This document shows positions 1 to 5,462 of a DNA stretch of 5,462 nt, piece after piece. The position numbers were made by a program, and so were the translations under genes. This stretch comes from Clostridia bacterium (lineage in GTDB: Bacteria > Bacillota_A > Clostridia > Oscillospirales > CAG-382): positions 1 to 5,462 of the forward strand of contig JAGAAM010000174.1 of assembly GCA_017615235.1 (NCBI GenBank), read 5' to 3'. The notes under the pieces were generated by a model that was not told the DNA's origin, made no database searches, and was given only the letters and a program-made list of their open reading frames with translations. How positions within the stretch are numbered: position 1 is the stretch's first letter; the number at the start of each line of letters is the position of its first letter.

Positions 1-447
1 ATAGTATACGACTTCTTCGATTCGCTCAAATCGAAAAGCAAGGGCTATGCCTCGCTTGATTACGAATTCAAGGATTACCGTCCTTCGAAGCTTTCCAAGC
101 TCGATATCCTCCTCAACGGCGATATAGTCGACGCGCTGTCGTTCATCGTATTTTCCGACCGCGCCTACGCACGCGCGAGGAAGATATGCGAAAAACTTAA
201 GGACAACATACCGCGCCAGCTTTTCGAGATACCCGTCCAGGCTGCTATCGGCGGAAAGATAATCGCGCGCGAGACCGTAAAGGCTATGCGCAAGGACGTG
301 CTTGCAAAATGCTACGGCGGAGATATCACGCGAAAGAAAAAGCTGCTTGAAAAGCAGAAGGAAGGCAAGAAGCGCATGAGGACGCTCGGCACTGTCGAAG
401 TGCCGCAGGAGGCGTTCATGGCGGTTTTGAAATACGATGACGAATGA
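1..447 (+). CDS. lepA: Elongation factor 4 (LepA), C-terminal part
   Basis: This is the last 148 residues of LepA/EF4, a ribosome-associated translational GTPase of about 600 residues that acts on stalled or mistranslocated ribosomes. The 5' end lies outside the window, so the GTPase domain and start are not seen. Visible are the end of the elongation factor G domain V-like region ([20 protein letters not shown]) and the LepA-specific C-terminal domain. That domain carries the family's highly conserved stretches [40 protein letters not shown] and [13 protein letters not shown]. The basic tail and [10 protein letters not shown] ending are diagnostic and intact, ending at TGA 445-447. The reading frame overlaps the start of hemW by 11 bp, so the two are probably co-transcribed and translationally coupled. 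Identification is essentially certain; only the missing N-terminus limits it. Confidence 0.97.
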   Translation: MVYDFFDSLKSKSKGYASLDYEFKDYRPSKLSKLDILLNGDIVDALSFIVFSDRAYARARKICEKLKDNIPRQLFEIPVQAAIGGKIIARETVKAMRKDVLAKCYGGDITRKKKLLEKQKEGKKRMRTLGTVEVPQEAFMAVLKYDDE

Positions 448-1537
448 TCTTTCGCTCTATTTCCATATCCCATTCTGCGTGCGTAAATGCGCCTACTGCG
501 CGTTCTATTCCCTGCCCGGTCAAAGCGACGCTTTAAAAGAAGAATACGCGGAAGCGGTTTTAAGGCAGTTTGAGTTTTTTGAAGACGAACGGCGTGCGAC
601 GAGCGTTTACTTCGGCGGAGGAACGCCGACGGAACTCGGGATCGACGCATTATGTAAACTTATTTCGACCGCCGCCGAAAGGTTTGCGGAAGAAGATTGT
701 GAGATCACGGTCGAGGTCAATCCCGGCGCGGTCGACCGCAAAGGTCTTGCTGCGCTGCGAGGCGCGGGCGCGAACCGCCTTTCGGTGGGAGTGCAGTCGT
801 CGAACGACGAGATACTTAAAAAACTCGGAAGGATACACCGCTTCAAGGACACAGTCGATTGCTTTGAAAACGCGCGTGCGGCGGGATTTTCCGATATAAG
901 CGCCGACGTGATGTTCGCCCTGCCTTACGGCGAGCCTGAGCGGTTCGGCGAGGAGTTGTTAAGGATAATCGAACTTGAGCCGACGCACATTTCCGCTTAT
1001 TCGCTCCAGCTTGAAGAAGGCACGAAACTATACGCGCTCAAAGACCGCCTTGAGTTTCCGGGCGAAGACGCGGAGGAAAATGAATATGATACCCTCTGCG
1101 GGATCGCGGAAAAGAACGGTTTTAAGCATTACGAAATATCATCCTACGCAAAGCCGGGGTTTGAATCGCGGCACAACAGCGGTTACTGGTCAATGCGTGA
1201 ATATTTCGGCTTCGGCGCCGGAGCGCATTCGTTTTACGGCGGGAAGCGGTTTTCCGCCCCGAACGACGTAAAGCGTTTTATCGAAAGGTCAAAGCTTTCG
1301 CTTTACGCGCCGACTGACTTTGATAAAGTCCTTCCGTTGAGCAAAAAGGATCTTTTTGAAGAAAAGATAATGCTCGGACTTCGCACCTGCAAAGGCGCGG
1401 AGATACCGGATAATAAGCGAGGCGTCGCTCAAATGATCGCTTCGCAGGGATTCGGGACGTTCGAAAACGGCGTGCTTAGGCTGAATTCAAAGGGTTTCAG
1501 GGTCTCAAACAAAATAATATCAGACGTTCTTTACTGA
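437..1537 (+). CDS. hemW: HemW, radical-SAM haem chaperone (formerly annotated coproporphyrinogen III oxidase-like HemN)
   Basis: Complete 366-residue cytoplasmic protein of usual family length. The radical-SAM cluster motif CxxxCxxC is C14, C18, C21 within [16 protein letters not shown]. Phe at position 23, where true HemN has a fourth cysteine, supports HemW over an oxygen-independent coproporphyrinogen oxidase. Further family signatures are [10 protein letters not shown] (58-67, SAM binding), EVNPG (93-97), [12 protein letters not shown] (113-124), [12 protein letters not shown] (185-196), [11 protein letters not shown] (231-241), HNSGYW (246-251) and [11 protein letters not shown] (256-266). 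A winged-helix-like C-terminal domain ends in [12 protein letters not shown]. The family binds haem and is thought to deliver it to haem proteins; this role comes from family knowledge. ATG 437 is preferred because the CxxxCxxC motif then sits about 14 residues in, as usual. There is no strong ribosome binding site upstream, consistent with coupling to lepA, which ends 11 bp inside. The next gene on this strand is phage-derived, not hrcA. Confidence 0.95.
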   Translation: MTNDLSLYFHIPFCVRKCAYCAFYSLPGQSDALKEEYAEAVLRQFEFFEDERRATSVYFGGGTPTELGIDALCKLISTAAERFAEEDCEITVEVNPGAVDRKGLAALRGAGANRLSVGVQSSNDEILKKLGRIHRFKDTVDCFENARAAGFSDISADVMFALPYGEPERFGEELLRIIELEPTHISAYSLQLEEGTKLYALKDRLEFPGEDAEENEYDTLCGIAEKNGFKHYEISSYAKPGFESRHNSGYWSMREYFGFGAGAHSFYGGKRFSAPNDVKRFIERSKLSLYAPTDFDKVLPLSKKDLFEEKIMLGLRTCKGAEIPDNKRGVAQMIASQGFGTFENGVLRLNSKGFRVSNKIISDVLY

Positions 1538-1547
1538 CAATTCAATA

Positions 1548-1572
1548 ATGGGTGACAGTCGATAAGGACAAA
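1548..1572 (+). repeat. Left terminal inverted repeat, 25 bp
   Basis: The repeat reads ATGGGTGACAGTCGATAAGG followed by ACAAA. It is the exact reverse complement of 1806-1830. Outside it the match stops at once (A versus G), and inside it stops after AAA, which sets the 25-bp limits. Confidence 0.93.
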
Positions 1573-1620
1573 ACGGTTTTGACCGGCGGATTGATTTGCC
1601 GGTACTTTGTCAAGCGCCTT

Positions 1621-1640
1621 GTGAATATCGGTATATTCAC
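1621..1640. repeat. Left subterminal hairpin of the MITE-like element
   Basis: A perfect palindrome with an 8-bp stem, GTGAATAT, loop CGGT, then ATATTCAC. Its centre is about 82 bp from the left end. The core AATATCGGTATATT reappears in reverse complement in the right hairpin. Confidence 0.85.
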
Positions 1641-1739
1641 TTCGGCGTTTTCCTCGTCCCGACAAAAATCCTCACTGTCAAAACTGCTTCGCACCTGGAA
1701 GCGAGAAAAATCCGAGTGATTTTCGGTGCGGAGGAAGAA

Positions 1740-1757
1740 GTAATATACCGATATTAC
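1740..1757. repeat. Right subterminal hairpin of the MITE-like element
   Basis: A perfect palindrome with a 7-bp stem, GTAATAT, loop ACCG, then ATATTAC. Its centre is about 82 bp from the right end, mirroring the left hairpin in position and sequence. The symmetry suggests a transposase-binding or folding role, which is inference. Confidence 0.85.
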
Positions 1758-1805
1758 GATGACGACAAGCCGAACAAGCGCCGGATTTTGCCGCTTATCA
1801 GGCGG

Positions 1806-1830
1806 TTTGTCCTTATCGACTGTCACCCAT
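1806..1830 (-). repeat. Right terminal inverted repeat, 25 bp
   Basis: This is the exact reverse complement of 1548-1572, ending in ...GACTGTCACCCAT. It is followed by CTTTTAC, so in a hemW read-through transcript the two arms could pair into a long stem with a short U-run. That would give a possible secondary role as a terminator or 3' end protector. Confidence 0.93.
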
Positions 1831-1870
1831 CTTTTACAGGTTCATCCTGCAAAAATTTTGCGACTTTTCT

Positions 1871-1925
1871 TGGAATTTTACGGGAATTTCACGGGAAAAT
1901 CGCGGGATTTTTTCGGGATGAATTT
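1871..1925. repeat. Five 11-bp-phased GGGA/A-T repeats
   Basis: Units start at 1871, 1882, 1893, 1904 and 1915, exactly 11 bp apart: TGGAATTTTAC, GGGAATTTCAC, GGGAAAATCGC, GGGATTTTTTC, GGGATGAATTT. Each has a G-run followed by an A/T tract, so A/T tracts recur about once per helical turn, a pattern known to bend DNA. A/T runs at 1851-1859 and 1864-1868 roughly continue the phase upstream. Inside the tract AAAATC (1896-1901) pairs with GATTTT (1906-1911), and CGGGAAAA (1892-1899) pairs with TTTTCCCG (1930-1937). It could be a curved promoter-upstream element, a tandem protein-binding site, or degenerate low-complexity sequence. Confidence 0.6.
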
Positions 1926-1954
1926 TTTGTTTTCCCGGTTTAGAATAGTTATGC

Positions 1955-2094
1955 CGGCAGGGAGAACGGACTTGCAGCGCATCACCGGTGGGCGTGAATA
2001 GTACGTAAAAAGCCGGGACGGCGTGCGGAAAAGGCCGGCGAACATTGAAAAAGGGCGTTTCATCCCGCACAGCGCTTGCTTTACTTCCCTGCCG
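1955..2094 (+). other. Nested inverted repeats, possible structured leader RNA or DNA site
   Basis: Three inverted repeats nest in order. The outer one is CGGCAGGGA (1955-1963) with TCCCTGCCG (2086-2094), 9 bp perfect. Next is GCAGCGC (1974-1980) with GCGCTTGC (2072-2079), 7 bp with a one-base bulge. The inner one is GTGCGG (2023-2028) with CCGCAC (2065-2070), 6 bp. The small hairpin GCCG-GGA-CGGC (2012-2022) and the palindrome CACCGGTG (1983-1990) lie within. Read as RNA on the + strand this gives a branched fold ending 10 nt before the terminase ribosome binding site. It matches no riboswitch or RNA family I recognise, and the strand is assumed from the downstream gene. Confidence 0.3.
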
Positions 2095-2104
2095 ACCGAT
2101 ACGC

Positions 2105-2115
2105 AAAGGGGTGAT
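2105..2115 (+). promoter_or_regulatory. Strong ribosome binding site deciding the small terminase start
   Basis: AAAGGGGTGAT is one base short of AAAGGAGGTGAT, the full complement of a typical 16S rRNA 3' end. It sits 9 nt (from the last G of GGGG) before ATA 2121. The next usable ATG/GTG/TTG in the terminase frame is TTG 2196, about 84 nt away. The GTG at 2111 overlaps the site, lies in another frame and stops after 13 codons. The site therefore points to initiation near 2121. Confidence 0.6.
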
Positions 2116-2120
2116 TACCG

Positions 2121-2528
2121 ATAGCAGAAAGAAAAAATCCGTCCGGCGGTAAAACGCGTACGAAGAGGTCGAAGATACCTTTCACAGCCGAAGAATTGCG
2201 CGAAAAGATCGAAAGCTATTTCAACACGCACCTGGCGGTCAGCGGTGAGATAGCGGATATCGAATCATTGGCGGAATACCTCGGAACCACGCGCGACAGA
2301 TTGCTGGGGCTTATGAACGACAAAAGATTCGGAGAAGACCTTACGCGGGCGAGGAACCGTATCGCGATGATCAAGAAACAGCTCGCCTTCAACGGAAAGA
2401 TACCCGCCTCCGTGCTTTCGTTCGATCTTAAGAACAACCACGGCTATCGCGACAAGCCGGAAGACGCCGAACCCGAAAAGACCGAACCGGTCGTTTTCAA
2501 AGGAAAGGCGGCTGACTGGGCGAAATGA
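2121..2528 (+). CDS. Phage terminase small subunit (P22 gp3-like DNA-packaging protein)
   Basis: This is the DNA-recognition subunit of the phage packaging motor; it binds viral DNA and presents it to the large subunit for cutting. From 2121 it is 135 residues. A basic N-terminus (AERKNPSGGKTRTKRSK) is followed by the gp3-type pattern FTAEELREKIESYFN (residues 21-35). A helix-turn-helix-like segment (DIESLAEYLGTTRDRLLGLM, 46-65) and the conserved SFDLKNNHGYRDK (about 104-116) come next, then an acidic tail. No ATG, GTG or TTG lies in frame before TTG 2196, which would cut into the AEEL helix and has no good ribosome binding site. ATA 2121 has a near-perfect site 9 nt upstream and is preferred, though ATA starts are very rare. 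A one-base error in the A-run at 2132-2137, joining the GTG 2111 frame, is an alternative. The stop overlaps the large-subunit start (ATGA). Product confidence is high; start confidence is moderate. Confidence 0.85.
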   Translation: MAERKNPSGGKTRTKRSKIPFTAEELREKIESYFNTHLAVSGEIADIESLAEYLGTTRDRLLGLMNDKRFGEDLTRARNRIAMIKKQLAFNGKIPASVLSFDLKNNHGYRDKPEDAEPEKTEPVVFKGKAADWAK

Positions 2529-3880
2529 AAGAGATCGTCCTCGAGCCGAACGAAAAGCAAAAACTGTTTTTCGAATCGACGGCGAAATACACGGCTTACG
2601 GAGGGGCGCGCGGAGGCGGAAAAAGCTGGGCGATGAGGATAAAACTCATACTCCTCGCCCTGAATTACGAAGGGATACAGATACTCCTTTTAAGAAGAAC
2701 GCTCGTCGAACTGCGCGAGAACCACCTTTTGCCGATGCTCCGGCTTCTGGACGGGATCGCTTCCTATTCCGCAAGCGAAAAGGAATTCCGGTTCCCGAAC
2801 GGTTCAAGGATCAGGCTCGGATATTGCGACAGCGAAAACGACGTGTTGCAGTTCCAGGGTCAGGCTTACGAGGTGATCGGGCTTGAAGAAGCCACGCATT
2901 TCACCGAATTCCAGTTCCTCGCGCTGACCGAGAGCAACCGCGCTTCGGGTTATATGAAGCGGCGTTTCGCACCGAGGATGTATTTCACCTGCAACCCCGG
3001 AGGAGTCGGTCACGGGTGGGTGAAACGGAGGTTCGTCGACCGCGAATTCCGCGGCGGCGAATCGCCGGACGATTACCTGTTCATCAAGAGCCTCGTATTC
3101 GACAACAAATACATAATGGAAAATAATCCGGAATACGTAGACGCGCTTATGAACCTGCCGGAGACCCGCAGGAAGGCGATGCTTTACGGCGACTGGGACG
3201 CTTTTGAGGGGGCTTTCTTCCCCGAATTCGACCCTTTAAGGCATACTGTCGCCGGTTACTTCCCTCCCGAGGGTTCCATAAGGTTCCGTGCGCTGGATTA
3301 CGGTCTTGATATGACCTGCTGTTTGTGGTGCTGCGTCGAATCGGACGGCAGCATAGTCGTTTACAAAGAGCTTTACGAAAGCGGGCTTCTGCTTTCGGAG
3401 GCGGCGAAGAAGATCGCCGACTGCACCGATGAAAGCGAAAGGATACGCTATACCGTATGCTCGCCCGACCTTTGGAACCGCAGACAGGACAGCGGCAGAA
3501 GCGGATTTGACGTTATGAGCGAAAACGGACTGCGCCGTATGATAAAAGCCGACGATCAGAGGATCGCCGGTTGGCGGGTCGTTCGGGAATACCTTTGCGC
3601 CGGAAAAAGCGCGGGAGTCCCGCCGAAGCTCAGGATCGACGAACGCTGTAAAAACCTTATAAGGTGCCTGCCGCTTCTGCGGTTCGACGAAAAGAAAAGC
3701 GAGGACGCAGCCGATACCCCGCACGAGATCACTCACGCTCCGGAAGCTTTGCGCTATGCGCTGATGTCCCGGTATCCAAAGCCTTCCGCGAAAGCGGCGG
3801 CCTTCAACGGAGGTTATAAAAGCTTTCCCGAAGCTTACAGAAACGTCGAGGGCGATTATTCAGAATTCCTCGATTACTGA
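2525..3880 (+). CDS. Phage terminase large subunit (packaging ATPase and nuclease)
   Basis: Complete 451-residue protein, normal for the family. It is the motor that cuts concatemeric phage DNA and drives it through the portal into the capsid using ATP. The N-terminal ATPase domain shows Walker A GGARGGGKS (26-34), Walker B with catalytic glutamate IGLEEA (118-123) and the coupling motif FTCNPGG (154-160). The C-terminal RNase H-like nuclease domain shows the first acidic residue in RALDYGLD (D258), a second in SPDLW (D315) and a terminal HEITHAPEALRYAL (400-413). The last motif usually has Asp before ALRY; here it is Glu (E407). ATG 2525 overlaps the small-subunit stop by 4 bp, so the two are translationally coupled and made together. 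No frameshift or missing core motif is seen, so the protein looks functional. It belongs to the broad Terminase_3/Terminase_6 group; I do not assign a closer subfamily. Confidence 0.95.
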   Translation: MKEIVLEPNEKQKLFFESTAKYTAYGGARGGGKSWAMRIKLILLALNYEGIQILLLRRTLVELRENHLLPMLRLLDGIASYSASEKEFRFPNGSRIRLGYCDSENDVLQFQGQAYEVIGLEEATHFTEFQFLALTESNRASGYMKRRFAPRMYFTCNPGGVGHGWVKRRFVDREFRGGESPDDYLFIKSLVFDNKYIMENNPEYVDALMNLPETRRKAMLYGDWDAFEGAFFPEFDPLRHTVAGYFPPEGSIRFRALDYGLDMTCCLWCCVESDGSIVVYKELYESGLLLSEAAKKIADCTDESERIRYTVCSPDLWNRRQDSGRSGFDVMSENGLRRMIKADDQRIAGWRVVREYLCAGKSAGVPPKLRIDERCKNLIRCLPLLRFDEKKSEDAADTPHEITHAPEALRYALMSRYPKPSAKAAAFNGGYKSFPEAYRNVEGDYSEFLDY

Positions 3881-3890
3881 CCCGACCTTC

Positions 3891-3919
3891 AGGGCGGAAG
3901 CGCCCTTTACAGAAAGGGG
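3891..3919 (+). promoter_or_regulatory. Competing hairpins around the portal ribosome binding site
   Basis: The 44-nt gap between terminase and portal holds a strong stem AGGGCG-GAAG-CGCCCT (3891-3906). A second stem CCCTTT-ACAG-AAAGGG (3903-3918) shares bases with the first and covers the AAAGGGG ribosome binding site (3913-3919), which lies 5 nt before ATG 3925. Only one can form at a time: the first leaves the site open, the second masks it. The first is more GC-rich, so an open site is the likely default. The first stem followed by UUU could instead be a weak terminator. Confidence 0.4.
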
Positions 3920-3924
3920 TTTTT

Positions 3925-5462
3925 ATGAAAAACCGAAATTCGCCCTTTACCGACGAGTGGCAGCTCTATGAAAAGGGCAAAGAGTACAATTACTCGATAG
4001 ATCTTTACAACAAAGTGAACACCAACGAAAGGTTTTACAGAGGCGACCAATGGGATAACGTCAATTCCGGAGGATTACCTACGCCGGTGTTCAATATCTT
4101 CAAGCGCATTATAGGCTATTTCACGAGCAGCGTTATGCAAAACGCCGTAAAAATGCGCTATACGGTCACGTCGCCGGGCGGCGGTAACGGCATAAGCGAG
4201 GAGGAGGCGAAAACAGCCTCTGATAAGTTGAACCGCATTGCGGAAATGCGGTGGAACAAAAACAAGATAGACGATCTTCTCGCCTCGACGCTTACCGACG
4301 CCGCCGTTTCCGGCGACGGGATATGTTATACCTACTGGGACCCGGACGTCCGCACCGGCCAGGCGTTCACCGGCGATTTCGTCACCGTCCCGATCGACAA
4401 CACGAACGTCTTCTTCGGCGACCCGAACTCGAAAGACGTCCGGAAACAGCCCTATATACTCATCGCCCAGCGCGAGACCGTCGAAAGCCTTAAAAACCAG
4501 GCTTTAAAGAACGGCGTCCCGCAGGAGGAACGCGATAAGATCAAGCCGGACAGCGACACGAACGTGTTCTCCGGCGATATGGCGGCGAAAGAGCTTTCGG
4601 ATACAAAGTGTATCTCGCTTATAAAGCTGTGGAAGGACGAAAACGGGAGGGTGCTTTACCGCAAATCGGTGAAGAACGCCGTTATAAAGGAGACGACCGA
4701 CACTTCGCTGACCCGATACCCGATAGCGTTCTTCAACTGGACGCCAATAAAGAACAGCTGGCACGGCCAGGCGGTAGGCACCGGGCTCGTCGACAATCAG
4801 ATCTTCATCAACAAAGGATTTTCGATGGTGATGAAGCACATGATGGACACTGCTTTTTCAAAGGTGGTCTACGATTCGACGATGCTGGACGGTTGGTCCA
4901 ACCGCGTCGGCGAGGCGATAGCAGTCAACGGCCCGGTTGAAAACGTGGCGAAGGTCATATCGCCGGGACAGATGCAGTCGGGGATGCTTGACGTTCTGAA
5001 TATGGCGATCGAGCACACGAAGGAGTTCATGGGCGCGACGGACACCGCCCTGGGCGACGTCACGCCGACCAACACGAGCGCGATAATCGCGCTGCAGAAC
5101 GCCTCCGCCGTGCCTTTGGAAAACGTGAAGCGCAGCCTTTACGCTTTCGTGGAGGACATGGGGCTGATATGGCTCGATTTCATGCTCGCTTATTACGACG
5201 ACAGACGATTCGTCGGCGTATCCGACGGCGAAAAGAGCGGCTATGAGAGGTTCGATTTCTCGAAATACAAAAATGAACTTTTCGAGTGCCGAGTCGACGT
5301 CGGCGCCGGCAGTTACTGGAGCGAGATAACCTCGCTCAACACCCTTGACGGGCTGTTGAAGTTAGGACTCATCACTCCGGTGCAGTATCTTGAAAGGATA
5401 CCCGAAGGCATTATCCCGGACAAGGGAACGCTTATCAACGAGCTTCGCGACGCGGCTGCGGC
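3925..5462 (+). CDS. Phage portal protein, 3'-truncated by the window edge
   Basis: The frame is open from ATG 3925 to the window end (512 complete codons, no stop), with an AAAGGGG site 5 nt before the start. Portal proteins form the dodecameric ring at one capsid vertex through which DNA is packaged and ejected, and where the terminase docks. Supporting segments are the N-terminal FYRGDQW (37-43) with PVFNIFKRIIGYFTSSV (54-70), and TDAAVSGDGICYTYWDPD (124-141). Further along are NTNVFFGDPNSKD (159-171), YPIAFFNWTPIKNSWHG (265-281) with GLVDNQIFINK (287-297), and GATDTALGDVTPTNTSAI (370-387), where portal families carry a Gly-rich, Thr/Ser-rich turn. It follows the terminase pair directly, matching the P22 order gp3-gp2-gp1. 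P22-like portals run to roughly 700 residues, so a sizeable C-terminal part probably lies outside. No transmembrane segment or signal peptide is seen. The portal call is strong from pattern plus context; the exact family is inferred. Confidence 0.88.
   Translation, partial: MKNRNSPFTDEWQLYEKGKEYNYSIDLYNKVNTNERFYRGDQWDNVNSGGLPTPVFNIFKRIIGYFTSSVMQNAVKMRYTVTSPGGGNGISEEEAKTASDKLNRIAEMRWNKNKIDDLLASTLTDAAVSGDGICYTYWDPDVRTGQAFTGDFVTVPIDNTNVFFGDPNSKDVRKQPYILIAQRETVESLKNQALKNGVPQEERDKIKPDSDTNVFSGDMAAKELSDTKCISLIKLWKDENGRVLYRKSVKNAVIKETTDTSLTRYPIAFFNWTPIKNSWHGQAVGTGLVDNQIFINKGFSMVMKHMMDTAFSKVVYDSTMLDGWSNRVGEAIAVNGPVENVAKVISPGQMQSGMLDVLNMAIEHTKEFMGATDTALGDVTPTNTSAIIALQNASAVPLENVKRSLYAFVEDMGLIWLDFMLAYYDDRRFVGVSDGEKSGYERFDFSKYKNELFECRVDVGAGSYWSEITSLNTLDGLLKLGLITPVQYLERIPEGIIPDKGTLINELRDAAA

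Larger units (their letters stand above)
1548..1830. mobile_element. MITE-like non-autonomous element, 283 bp
   Basis: The element is bounded by perfect 25-bp inverted repeats (1548-1572 and 1806-1830). Inside them lie two short hairpins, one about 82 bp from each end, that are inverted copies of one another. A looser central hairpin pairs 1690-1695 with 1725-1730 and encloses AAAATC/GATTTT at 1707-1712/1718-1723. Open frames run through it on both strands, but they read the repeats themselves and match no transposase. Small size, terminal repeats and no transposase fit a miniature inverted-repeat transposable element mobilised in trans. No clear long target duplication is seen; if the ends are GGG...CCC, a 2-bp AT flanks both sides. 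It begins 10 bp after the hemW stop, so its transcript could also act as a 3' hairpin for the lepA-hemW message. The insertion-sequence family is not assigned. Confidence 0.7.
1831..2104. other. Gene-free stretch between the MITE-like element and the phage genes
   Basis: No convincing protein-coding gene is seen on either strand. Open frames of 61-115 codons cross it, but they lack plausible ribosome binding sites and recognisable domains. The stretch starts with A/T runs, such as AAAAATTTT at 1851-1859, that lead into an 11-bp-phased repeat tract. It then becomes GC-rich and holds three nested inverted repeats. It probably supplies the leader and any promoter for the terminase genes and may contain the chromosome-phage junction, but neither a promoter nor an attachment core could be fixed. 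Confidence 0.6.

Noticed and set aside
1569..1581. CAAAAC-G-GTTTTG hairpin as a hemW terminator
   Set aside because: The stem is A/T-rich, has almost no loop as written and is not followed by a T-run. It is not a credible intrinsic terminator.
1542..1943. Open frames of 94 codons (- strand, 1542-1826) and 115 codons (+ strand, 1596-1943) across the MITE-like element
   Set aside because: They read the inverted repeats on opposite strands, so both contain an LS-STVTH type end. They lack ribosome binding sites and recognisable domains, and one runs out into the phased repeat tract.
1918..1946. Possible promoter with -10-like TAGAAT at 1941-1946 behind the phased A/T tracts
   Set aside because: No acceptable -35 hexamer lies 16-18 bp upstream, and a single -10-like match in A/T-rich DNA is weak. 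It remains possible if the curved tract acts as an upstream element.
1834..2106. A 90-codon open frame on the - strand upstream of the terminase genes
   Set aside because: It has low-complexity, Pro/Arg/Lys-rich composition, no ribosome binding site, no domain, and it crosses the phased repeats and nested inverted repeats. It is better explained as chance.
2111..2152. GTG-started 13-codon frame before the small terminase
   Set aside because: Its GTG overlaps the Shine-Dalgarno sequence and the peptide stops at TAA 2150-2152. It matters only if the A-run at 2132-2137 contains a sequencing indel.
3236..3736. A 166-codon - strand open frame inside the large terminase gene
   Set aside because: It is antisense to the intact nuclease domain, has no recognisable domain, and is explained by the codon bias of the terminase gene.
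1538..5462. CRISPR array, tRNA, toxin-antitoxin or defence genes
   Set aside because: No regularly spaced direct repeats of CRISPR length, no cloverleaf, and no further small gene pairs with ribosome binding sites were found. The 11-bp phased tract is far too short in period to be CRISPR.

Overview
The window joins a bacterial chromosomal housekeeping end to the start of a tailed-phage head-packaging module. The C-terminal part of lepA followed by an overlapping hemW is the order usual in Firmicutes. Frequent AGG and ATA codons, AAAGGGG-type ribosome binding sites and roughly 50% GC suggest a gut-type clostridium (for example Oscillospirales or a relative). That taxonomic guess is inference, not something the sequence proves.

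Layout: 1-447 is the lepA 3' end (elongation factor 4). 437-1537 is complete hemW (radical-SAM haem chaperone), overlapping lepA by 11 bp. 1548-1830 is a 283-bp transposase-less element with perfect 25-bp terminal inverted repeats and two subterminal hairpins that mirror each other, so it looks like a MITE. 1831-2104 holds no convincing gene. It does contain five 11-bp-phased GGGA/A-T repeats (1871-1925) and three nested inverted repeats (1955-2094) that could fold as one branched structure. 2121-2528 is a P22 gp3-like terminase small subunit, 2525-3880 the terminase large subunit, and 3925 to the window end a portal protein cut by the window edge.

The three phage genes lie in the order small terminase, large terminase, portal, as in P22-like phages, all on the + strand. 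Together they form the DNA-packaging motor: the small subunit recognises phage DNA, the large subunit cuts and pumps it, and the portal is the channel into the capsid. In many Firmicutes hemW is followed by hrcA-grpE-dnaK; here it is followed by the MITE-like element and phage genes. No integrase, repressor or attachment site is visible.

I see no clear new defence or metabolic system. The most unusual points are the MITE-like element, the phased repeats and nested inverted repeats before the phage genes, a probable ATA start codon for the small terminase, and a possible Shine-Dalgarno-masking switch before the portal gene.
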